NCBI GenBank assembly: GCA_009663005.1
Contig: CM018904.1
Coordinates: forward strand, 3,796,013-3,806,012
Origin: Actinidia chinensis
Taxonomy: Eukaryota > Streptophyta > Magnoliopsida > Ericales > Actinidiaceae
DNA: 10,000 nucleotides
Direction: 5' to 3'
Shown: positions 1 to 8,428 of the stretch, one piece after another
Layout of the letters: each line of letters opens with the position of its first letter
Numbering within the stretch: position 1 is the stretch's first letter
Made by a program: the position numbers and the translations under genes
The notes under the pieces: generated by a model
What the model was told of the DNA's origin: nothing
The model's database searches: none
What the model saw: only the letters and a program-made list of their open reading frames with translations

Positions 1-2218
1 ATGCCAAAATGATGGCATCTCATATATTCTTCATCTTCAATTTTTCTAGATCCTAATCCTATTCTGGATCTTGTATTCTCCCTGCTAATTAGCTTGTTTT
101 TCGGTATCATCTTTAACTGATCCTGACCCCATAGATGAGTCATTCTTACAGACATTGAGGAAATTGATCTTTGAAAAAAAACATACATTTCTTCATTAAT
201 TCCATATTCTGATATTCTGAGATTAGTCAGATTAATATTTGCTCCTTGAGTAATCAAAGGGATTTAAGGATGATTTGGTTGATGAAAGTAGATACTTCCT
301 CCTTGCCCACTGAGAATTGGAAAAAAATGATTTATCAGGCACAGCATCCTGATTAATCTGTTTAAATAGATCAGCAATATTTGTTTGGGAAAATTATTCA
401 CCATCTGACTCAAATTTGCCATTTTAATGAAATAATATTTTCTTATCATCTTCATCTTTGTGGATACAGAAAAAATCCATTTCATATCCTGGAATTCCAT
501 ATTCAATAAAAATATAATCATATTTGATTATGAATGTAATATCTTTTTCCCTTATAAGAGGATGTTCATTTCACAAATCACACACCCCATCTGTGATAGG
601 TTTCAATAATGTTAGATGGCAAAATATTCATTTCAGGACCATATATAGTCCACCATTCATAAAACCATATTGGAATTCCTCCTCCAACTTTCATAATCTG
701 GGGACATAGTTTAATGAACCAAGTATGTTTATTCTTAGGGTTCTGGTATAAGAACACCTGATGAAATTCAAATTGATAATCCCAATAAGTATAATTATAG
801 GAATTATCTCCCCTCTTTATTAGTTTTTGGGCTGGGTGAATCACAGTCCCATGATCCTGGTATACCACTTTTTGATAATAACTTTGCTGTAAACGATAGC
901 AATGTCGTTATACCTTAGGATTCTCCCTTGTATGAGTAATAGTCATACAATCAATATTGGAGGTAGTCTCAAATATCCCTGGGCTTACTATAAGGTAAGC
1001 TTGATAAGGAGAAAAATATTTATTCCTTCCTGATAATCAACGGATCTTCTAGAAGATATAATCTTCTTGCTCTATATAATAAATATGGGGACATGTCCTC
1101 CTTCTGAATATAATCCGTTATTTTCATCTTTGGCTACTATCTTCAGCCATTATTTCTTTACTCTGCTTTGATGATGAATATGATAATCTCAAATAATCAC
1201 CTCTTTTCCTATTCACCATAGGGAATCCAATCGAAATTCAATAATAACTGTTGGTTTCTTTCTGGAGAATATAATCTCCTCCACGACCTCTTCCCTCCGT
1301 TGAGATCCTCTTCTTATTGAGGAGGCCATCTGCAAACAGCTATTTGATATGTAATTCTCTTTTAAGCATAATGACATAATAATCTAGGCTAATTGATCTT
1401 TAAGGTCTTTAATTTGTGACGCTAATAAAACCACATTTTCTCAAAATCTTGAATAAACTGAGAATCAGTAAAACTGTTATCATCGATATTTGATGTTGCT
1501 CCCTATAAAAAATTTTCCTTCTAAAATTTAAATCTATGTATAATTTTCACTAATTTTTTCCTTTCTTTCTTTCTGTTTCGCTAATCATAAGAGAAAACTA
1601 GGGATTGTTTCACAATCATTGTAATATTTTAGTTTTGAGATCTCTAACTAATCTCATCATATAAATATTTTATTAATTGTGCTATCATTATCCCATAACA
1701 GACTTAGCATTCTCAATATAATAGATTGGTGACAATATTTGTTTCTTTTTCCTTTTGTTCTATATCGTGCAATATTTTTCTTAATTTTCTTATCTCTTGA
1801 TACTTATCTTAATCAAGAGGAGTTATCTTTATAGCTTATTTTATTTGTTGAAAATCTTTTCATTTTTGAAAAATATTTTTTCATTTCGAAGCATTAGATT
1901 TACCTTCTGAGTTTTACTCTTTTTAAAACTTATTTTATCAAATTTTATGGCATTATCCATACTCTCCTATTGGTCTAATATTTTATTTTAATCATGAAAA
2001 TATTTTAAAAATAGTTTCTATATAACTTAAAAATTCTAGTTTTTGAAAGACGTATGGAATTCATTATGATTTAATATAATTCTCAGTTTTATAAATGAAA
2101 GAGATATTTTCCAATATCTACTATAAGTAAAAGGACAATTATTCTTTTTTCTAATATTCAATTTTTGATAAATAATATTTACATCCTTTCTCTTCCAGTT
2201 GGTCAATCTACTGACCAT
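1..2218 (-). pseudogene. ORF4 of unit C, putative transactivator/inclusion-body protein, broken, 3' end off window
   Basis: Third copy of ORF4. The usual start is lost by a one-base change; an upstream ATG (2218-2216) opens a frame of 60 codons (2218-2036) beginning MVSRLTNWKRK. The middle domain is visible at 868-578, with YNYTYWDYQFEFHQVFLYQN, NKHTWFIKLCPQIM and, unduplicated, FYEWWTIYGPEMNILP. This is the cleanest view of that motif in the window, because the 80-bp duplication of units A and B is absent. A further open piece (521-264) covers part of the C-terminal region. By alignment with unit A, position 1 falls about six codons before the ORF4 stop, so only the tail is missing. The transactivator role is inferred from position. 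Confidence 0.7.
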
Positions 2219-2642
2219 TGGGAGAAAATTCCCTGTGGTAAGAAAATCAGGGAGAGAGTTAGTTTCACCCTGATATAATCAATTTCAAAGTCCAAAAAGA
2301 AAGATAAACTCTGCTTGCATCTAGCAAATATTTTCTTTCTATGCAAGATTGTTTATATCTTCTTTAATACATGTTTAACAGTGCACAATCAACTTCTTAA
2401 TAGAAAAGATGATTTAATACATCATCTGAAATTTAGAAATGCAGTTAACTACAGATAACACATTTTTTTTTAATAGTAGATATTATTAAGCAGGTTTCCA
2501 CATCCTGAAGTAAAACGTATAAGTTCTTTCCTTTTTTATTTCAGGATTAATTTATTTTAAAATACCTCCATACCAATATTGGAAAGCATGCAGATTCTAC
2601 CACTTTCTTCCAATGTTTTGTACGAGATAAGCAAGTGGTAAT
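2208..2642 (-). pseudogene. Pol fragment of unit C: RNase H domain only
   Basis: Third copy of the C-terminal pol piece, fused to the R region of unit B at about 2642. The first active-site motif is broken by an inserted base (the codons for DAS read GCATGC), while a glycine-rich YGGIL-like motif follows near 2565. The end of the gene is altered: the usual ATGA overlap reads AGTAGATTG, giving a TAG at 2210-2208. No RT precedes it and the frame is not open. It is a dead copy by sequence, unless part of the damage is read error. Confidence 0.8.
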
Positions 2643-2757
2643 GCAAAAAACTACGATTGATTTATTTAAGTAAAGAAAAGTTTATAAAAGAGAAGAAAGA
2701 CAAGAGAGAGAGGGAGGTTGAAGAGACTGGAAGAGTATGCTCACAAAGGGAAGGCTC
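2643..2757 (-). other. Transcribed R region and start of viral leader, unit B
   Basis: Second copy of the short segment from the TATA box to the fusion point, with the same C/T-rich strand. It passes directly into the RNase H part of pol at about 2642. As in unit A's R region, the leader beyond the poly(A) site, including any primer-binding site, is absent. Confidence 0.62.
2661..2666 (-). terminator. Poly(A) signal AATAAA, unit B R region
   Basis: AATAAA on the minus strand, about 92 bases past the second TATA box and about 19 bases before the fusion to pol. It would end transcripts started at the unit A promoter, giving an RNA of about 3.1 kb. Confidence 0.68.
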
Positions 2758-2983
2758 CCTTATATAGACCTAAGAAACAAATTAGTGGGGCTGCCTTGGC
2801 CCCATAGCCACGAGATTCGATCTTTTACAAAAGAAAAAGTAAATTGGCAGTTTTACTTGCCGACCACAACAAACAAGAACAGAATATTCCGCCGACACAA
2901 CCAAACAAAATTACCAAAAGGAGTTTATAAAACAAACAGTTTATAATGGCTAAGAAGAATCTAATACCAATCACCGAATTGCG
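2758..2983 (-). promoter_or_regulatory. Pararetrovirus intergenic promoter of unit B
   Basis: Second copy of the promoter, with its TATA box CTATATAAGG on the minus strand at 2767-2758. The two GTTG-TGTCGG-type repeats are kept in slightly altered form (about 2860-2874 and 2892-2906). The inverted repeat upstream of the TATA box has lost its outer left arm but keeps an inner GGGGC/GCCCC stem (2787-2803). The CCAAT box of unit A is not readable here (GAATTGCG in its place). Confidence 0.75.
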
Positions 2984-5291
2984 TTAAGGTTTATCTTGGG
3001 CCGAATCCTTCCATCCTCTTTTAGAGAATGCCAAAATGATGCCAGCTCATGATATTCTCATCTTCAATATTTTCTAGTCCTTATCTGGATCTTGTGATTC
3101 TCAATGCTCATATAGCTTCTCGGGTATCATCTTTCACTGATCCTGGACCTCATTAGATGAGTCATCCTTACAGAATTGGAGAAAAAGAAAAAGAAGAAAA
3201 ATGATATTTGAAGAAAACATAAACATGTCTTCATTAATTCATATTCTGAATTTCTGGGATTAGCAGATTAATTGCCCGTGAGTAAAAATCAAAGGGATTT
3301 TCAAGATGATTTGTTGAGGAAAGTAGATCTTCCTCCTTACCCAATTGAATTGGAAAAAAATGATTATCAAAACACCATGATTAATTTGTTTACATAGATC
3401 AGGCACAATATTGTTTGGGGAAAGTTATTCCACTATCTGACCAAAATTTCCTTTTTAGTGAAAACATATTTTCATTATCATCTTTTGTGGATACAGAAAT
3501 CCCTTTCAATATCCATGGCTTCCCTATTCAATAAAAAAGATAATCATATTATGATTATGAGTAAAATTACTTTTCCCCTTATAAGAGGATGCACTTCACC
3601 CATCTTTGGATAGGCTTCAATAATGTTAGATAGGCAAAATATCCATCTCAGGACGCAAAATATATAGTCCCACCATTCATCCACCTCTGTGATAGGCTTC
3701 AATAATGTTGATAGGGGGGGGCAAAATATCCATCTCAGGACCATATATAGTTCACCATTCATAAAACCATATGAATCTCCTTCAGCTTTCATAATCTGGG
3801 GACATAGTTTAATGAACCAAGTATTTTTATTTTTAGGGTTCTGGTATAAGAACACCTGATGAAATCCAAATTGATAATCCCAATAAGTATAATTATAGGA
3901 ATTATCTCCCATCTTTATTAGTTTGGCTGTGGTTAGATCAAAGCCTCATGATCCTGGTTTAACCAGCTTTTTGATAATAATTTTGCTGTAAACGATAGCA
4001 ATGGAGTTATCCTTAGGATTCTCCCTTGTATGAGTAATAGTCATACAATCAGATAATTGGAGGATAGTCTCAAAATATCCTCTGGGCTTACCATATAAGG
4101 TAGGAGCTTGATAAGGAGAAAAATATTCCTTCCTGATCATCAACGGATCTTCTAGAAGATTATAATCTTCTTGCTCTATATAATAAATATGGGGACATGT
4201 CTCCTTCTGAATATAATCAGTTATTTCATCTTTGGCTACTAATCATCCATATTTCTTACTCTCTGCGGGGGGGGGGAGGGGGATGAAGATGATAATCCAA
4301 AATAATCACCTCGTTCCTTTCACCATAGTGATCCATCCGAATCAATATAACTGTTGGGGGTTTCTGGAGATAGAATCTCCCTCCAACGACCTCTTTCCTC
4401 GTTGAGTATCCCTTCCTCTATTAGGGAGGCCAGCTGCAAAACAGCTATTTGATATGTTAATTCTTTAAAAGCATTAATGATATAATCTACTAATTGATCT
4501 TTAAGGTCTTTAATTGTGACCTAATAGAACAACTGTTCTCAAAATCTTGAATAATCAAAACTGAGAATCAGTCAACCTTTTATCATCGATATTGATGTTG
4601 CTCCATATAAAAAGGTTCCTTCAAAAAATTATCTTTGTATAATTTTCATATTTTCTTCTTCTGTTCGCTAATATAGAGAAACTAGGATGTTTCACAATCA
4701 TTGTAATAATTTTATTTTTGAATCTCAATCTCATCATATAAATATTTTATTAATTGGTGCTAATCATTAGTGTCCCATAACAGACTTATCATTCTCAATA
4801 TATAATAGTGGTGAACATATATGTTCTTTTTTTCTTTTGTTCTATATCTTTAATATTTTTCTTAATTTCTTTAGCTCTTGATTACTTATCATAATCAAAG
4901 AGATGTTATCTTTATAGCTATTATTGTTGAAAAATCTTTTCTATTTTTGAAAAATATTTTTTCATTTAGAAGCATTAGATTTACCTTCTTGAGTTTTACT
5001 CTTTTTAAAACTTATTTTATCAAATTTTATGGCATTATCCATACTCTCCATATGTCTAATATTTTTATTATTAATCATTGAAAATATTTTAAAAATAAGT
5101 TATATATAACTTAAAAATTCTAGTTTTTAAAGCTGCAATTTCATTATGATTTAATATAATCTCAGTTTTATAACTGAAATAGATATTTTCCAAATATCTA
5201 CTATTAAGTAAAAGAAAATTATTTCTTTTTTCTAATAATTCAATTTTTGATAATAAATATTTACCTTCTTTCTCTTCCAGTTGTCAATCAT
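2984..5291 (-). pseudogene. ORF4 of unit B, putative transactivator/inclusion-body protein, broken
   Basis: Second copy of ORF4. The start ATG (5291-5289) overlaps the pol TGA, and the first residues read MIDNWKRK. The N-terminal part is lysine-rich. Two open pieces show the central domain best: 4143-3946, with QAPTLYGKPRGYFETIL and ITHTRENPKDNSIAIVYSKI, and 3912-3544, with YNYTYWDYQFGFHQVFLYQN followed by NTWFIKLCPQIM. The WWTIYGP region lies in a duplication of about 82 bp (3600-3770) shared with unit A. The stop used in unit A is TGG here (3013-3011), so the local frame would run on to a TAA at 2986-2984; this could be a real change or a read error. Poly-G runs at 3714-3721 and 4267-4282 replace ordinary coding sequence. 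Function is inferred from position alone. Confidence 0.7.
3600..3770 (-). repeat. Internal tandem duplication of about 82 bp in ORF4, unit B
   Basis: Two imperfect copies, each with the plus-strand core GGCTTCAATAATGTT (starting 3613 and 3695), each followed by a sequence like CTCAGGACCATATATAG. The duplication doubles the WWTIYGP segment of the ORF4 domain. Confidence 0.8.
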
Positions 5292-5735
5292 ACTGACCCT
5301 TGGAGAAATTCCCTGGTAAGAAAATCAGGGAGAGAGTTAGTTTCACCCTTGATATAATCAATTTCAAAGTCAAAAGAAGATAACTCTGCTTGCCATCTAG
5401 CAAATATTTATTTAGATGCAAGATTTTTTATAATCTTTTCTTTAAATACCTGTTTAACAGCTTGAACAATCAACTCTTAATATAACAGATTGATTTAATA
5501 AATCATCTTGAAAATTAGAAATGCATTTAAGAACTATCAATAACAGTTCTTTTTTAATAGTAGATAATTAATTTAAACAGATGTCCCCATTCCTGAAGTA
5601 AAACGTATAAAAGTTCTTCCTTTTTTATTTCAGGATTAATTTATTTTAAAAATACATGCATCCCAAAACCAATATTGGAAGCATCAGATTCTAACCAATT
5701 TCTTTCCATTGTTCTTGCTAGAATAGCAAGGTAAT
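5288..5735 (-). pseudogene. Pol fragment of unit B: RNase H domain only
   Basis: This is the C-terminal piece of pol, fused at its start to the R region of unit A. It has no RT and no start codon of its own. Although the frame is broken, local frames keep the acidic residues expected of the RNase H active site: ESDAS (near 5690), STIKKEL (near 5550), LRVDC (near 5475) and LPDFLTREF (near 5320). It ends at a TGA (5290-5288) overlapping the ORF4 start. RNase H would remove RNA from the RNA-DNA hybrid during viral replication. This is the best preserved of the three RNase H copies, but it is not a working gene as read. Confidence 0.85.
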
Positions 5736-5850
5736 GCAAAAACTAAGATTTTATTTAAGTAAGAAAGTGGTTATTACAAGAGAAGATTACAAAGAGAGAG
5801 GAGGTTGGAAGAGACTGGAGAGTATGCCTTCAACAAAGGGGAAAGGCTCC
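5736..5850 (-). other. Transcribed R region and start of viral leader, unit A
   Basis: This is the stretch between the TATA box and the fusion point. Transcription would begin about 30 bases past the TATA box, near 5825. The strand is rich in C and T (TCTTCCAACCTCCTCTCTC), as in other pararetrovirus leaders. It contains the AATAAA and would form the terminal redundancy of the viral RNA. The downstream leader with the tRNA primer site is missing: the sequence passes straight into pol at 5735. Confidence 0.65.
5750..5755 (-). terminator. Poly(A) signal AATAAA, unit A R region
   Basis: AATAAA on the minus strand, about 95 bases past the TATA box. In caulimovirids a single poly(A) signal just after the transcription start is skipped on first passage and used on the second, giving a terminally redundant RNA. 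The fusion to pol lies about 15 bases further on, inside the usual cleavage distance. Confidence 0.7.
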
Positions 5851-6099
5851 CCTTATATAGACCTAAGAAAACAATCTCGTCGGGTCTCCTTGGTCCCCTC
5901 GCCACGAGATTCGATCTTTTACAAAGAAAAAGTAAATTGCAGTTTACTGGGTCCGACACAACAAAACAAGAACATAAATTATCCGCCGACACAACAAACA
6001 AAATTACATAAAGGAGCTTTTATAAAACAAACAGTTTCAATGGATAGAGAATCTAATACCATCACCTATTGGTTAAGGTATCTTTGGGACCGAATCCTT
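5851..6099 (-). promoter_or_regulatory. Pararetrovirus intergenic promoter of unit A
   Basis: This AT-rich intergenic stretch after ORF4 ends in a clear TATA box, CTATATAAGGGG, with its core on the minus strand at 5860-5851. Such a box drives the full-length pregenomic RNA in caulimovirids. Upstream on the minus strand are a CCAAT box (6072-6068), two direct copies of TTTGTTGTGTCGG (5998-5986 and 5965-5953), and an inverted repeat with arms AATCTCGT/ACGAGATT (5873-5880 and 5904-5911) directly upstream of the TATA box. The same arrangement recurs in unit B. Activity cannot be judged from sequence; endogenous copies are usually silenced by methylation. Confidence 0.8.
5873..5911. promoter_or_regulatory. 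Inverted repeat directly upstream of the TATA box
   Basis: Arms AATCTCGT (5873-5880) and ACGAGATT (5904-5911) enclose an inner GGG/CCC pair, enough for a short hairpin or a dyad binding site. In unit B the outer arm is degraded but an inner GGGGC/GCCCC stem is present (2787-2803). A regulatory role is an inference from position. Confidence 0.4.
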
Positions 6100-6696
6100 C
6101 TATCCTCTTTTAGAGAAATGCCAAAATGATTGCCATCTCAATGATATTTCTTCATCTTCAATATTTTCTTGATTCCTTATCTGGCTCTTGGTGATTCTCC
6201 TGCTAATATAGCTTCTCTTCGGTATCATCTTTCACTGATCCTGACCTCATAGATGAGTCATCCTTACAGAAATTGGAGAAAAATTGATATTTGAAGAAAA
6301 CATACATTTCTTATTAATTCATATTCTGATATTCTGGGATTTAGCAGATTTAATTTGGTGCTCCTGAGTAATCAAGGGATTTAAAAGGATGATTTGTGAG
6401 GAAAGTAGATACTTCCTCCTTACCTACCCACCCACTTGATATTGGAAAAAATGATTATCAACCATCCTTGATTAATTTGTTTACAATAGATCATCAATAT
6501 CTTGTGTTGGGGAAATTATTCCACTATCTGACCCAAATTTCCTTTTTAATAATGAAAATCATATTTTCATTATCATCTTGTGGTACAGAAATCCCAGTCA
6601 ATATCCATGGAATTCCATATTTCAATAAAATATAATCAATATTATGATTATGAGATAATTATCTTTCTTCCCCTTATACGAGGATGCCACTTCACC

Positions 6697-6845
6697 CATC
6701 TGTGATAGGCTTCAATAATGTTAGATGCAAAATAGCCTCTCAGGACCATATATAGTCCACCATTCCCTACACCCACTTTTATAAGGCTTCAATAATGTAG
6801 ATGGGCAAATATCCTCTCAGGACCAATATAGTTCACCATTCATAA
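6697..6845 (-). repeat. Internal tandem duplication of about 77 bp in ORF4, unit A
   Basis: The same duplication as in unit B, at the same place in the gene: cores start at 6708 and 6785, each followed by CTCAGGACCA. Unit C has a single copy (about 585-663). Confidence 0.8.
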
Positions 6846-8036
6846 AAACCATAGTGAAATTCCCTCCTTCAGCTTTCATAATCTGGGACATAGTTTTATG
6901 AACCAATTATTTTTATTTTAGGGTTCTTGTATAAGACATCAACCTGAGAAATCCAAATTTGATAATCCCAATAAGTATAATTATATTAATTATCCTCCCA
7001 TCTTTATTAGTTTGCTGTGGTTAGATTCAAAGCCTCATGAATCCTGGTTTTAAACCAGCTTTTGATAATAATTTTGCTGTAAACGATAGCACTGGAGTTA
7101 TCCATCCCTTATGATTCTTCTCTTGTATGAGTAATAGTCTATCAATCAGATAATTGGAGGATAGTCTCCAAAAATCCTCTGGGCTTACCATATAGGTAGG
7201 AGCTTGAAAGGAGAAAATTTCCCTTCCTGATCCCAAACACGGATCTTCTAGAAGATTATAAATCTTCTTGCTCTAGATATAATATGGGGACATGTCTCCT
7301 TCTGATATAATCAGTATTTCATCTTGGCTACTATCTCCGTCTTGTTTCTTTACTCTGCTTTGATGTGAAGATGTAATCCATATAACCACCTCTTTTCCTA
7401 TTCACCTAGTGAATCCATCCGAATCAATTACTGTTGGTTTCTGGGAATATAATCTCCCCTCCACGACCTCTTCCTCGTTGGATCCTCTTCCTCTATTAGA
7501 GGGGCCATCTGCACACAGCTATTGATATGTTAATTCTTAAGTTGCATTAATGACATATAATTTAGCTAATTGATCTTTAAGGTCTTTAATTTGTGATCTA
7601 ATAGAACACATTTTCTCAAAATCTTGAATAAACTGAGAATCAGTAAAACTGTTATCATCGATATCGATGTTGCTCCATATAAAAAATTTTCCTTCTAAAG
7701 ATTTAATCTTATGTATAATTTTCATAATTTTCTTTCTTTCTGTTTCGCTAATCATAAGAGAAAACTAGGATTGTTTCACAATCATTGTAATAATTTTAGT
7801 TTTGAGATCTCTAATCTCATCATATAAATATTTTATTAATTGTGCTATCATTAGTCCCATAACAGACTTATCATTCTCAATATAATAATATTGGTGAACA
7901 ATATATTGTTCTTTTTCCTTTTATTCTGTATCTTTCAATATTTTTCTTAATTTTCTTATTTCTTGATTACTTATCATAATCAAGAGATTTATCTTTATAG
8001 TTACATTCTTGTGTTATGTGTAGTTTAGCTATTTTA

Positions 8037-8075
8037 TTTTTGAAAAATCTTTTCTATTTTTGAAAAATCTTTTTC
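8037..8075 (-). repeat. Short direct repeat, 20-bp period, in ORF4 N-terminal region
   Basis: Two plus-strand copies of TTTTTGAAAAATCTTTT with a period of 20 bases. Similar pairs occur in unit B (about 4925-4965) and unit C (about 1846-1886), so the repeat is an old part of the viral gene and encodes a lysine/phenylalanine-rich stretch. Confidence 0.6.
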
Positions 8076-8428
8076 CATTTAGAAGCATTAGATTTACCTT
8101 CTTGAGTTTTACTCTTTTTAAAACTTATTTTTTTAAATTTTATGGCATTATCCATACTCTCCATATGTCTAATATGATTTATTAAATAGCTCTATATATT
8201 TTTTATTATTATCATTGAAAATATTTTAAAAATAAGTTATATTAACTTAAAAATCTCTAGTTTTAAAGTCTGCATTTCTTTATGATTTAATATTACTCTC
8301 AGTTTTTTAACTGTAAATAGATTTTTTCAAATATCTACTACTATTAAGTAAAAGAAAATTATTTTTCTTTTTTCGAATAATTCAATTTTTGATAAGAAAA
8401 TATTAATCTCCTTCTCTTCCAGTTATCA

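Larger units (their letters stand above)
1..2642 (-). repeat. Tandem viral repeat unit C, truncated by window edge
   Basis: Third head-to-tail unit: RNase H end of pol and nearly all of ORF4. Its promoter and R region would lie to the left of the window. It differs from A and B in lacking the internal duplication of about 80 bp. Confidence 0.85.
2643..5735 (-). repeat. Tandem viral repeat unit B (about 3.1 kb)
   Basis: Middle unit, complete from fusion point to fusion point, with the same content and order as unit A. It carries the internal duplication of about 82 bp also seen in A. It lacks the two short extra segments that A has near 8000 and 8180. It has two poly-G tracts not seen in A or C. 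Confidence 0.88.

Noticed and set aside
524..709. Plus-strand frames of 60-80 codons (also near 4878-5081 and 6396-6635)
   Set aside because: They lie antisense to recognisable ORF4 or pol sequence and are not conserved in frame between the three units.
5700..5740. RNA splicing as the source of the R-to-pol junction (CTAG near the joint looks like an acceptor)
   Set aside because: The pol bases upstream of that AG are kept in the fused copies, so the joint is not at the AG; no donor is visible either.
5890..5925. Possible tRNA T-arm-like GATCGAATCTCG near the promoter
   Set aside because: No matching acceptor, D or anticodon arms can be laid out around it.
6049..6062. TGGTATTAGATTC on the minus strand, similar to a tRNA-Met primer-binding site
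   Set aside because: It departs from the expected TGGTATCAGAGC at key bases and lies upstream of the promoter, whereas a working primer site must lie in the transcribed leader.
5734..6129. Open plus-strand frame of 131 codons over the promoter and R region
   Set aside because: It runs antisense through the TATA box, poly(A) signal and inverted repeat, resembles no known protein, and is not kept at the matching place in unit B.
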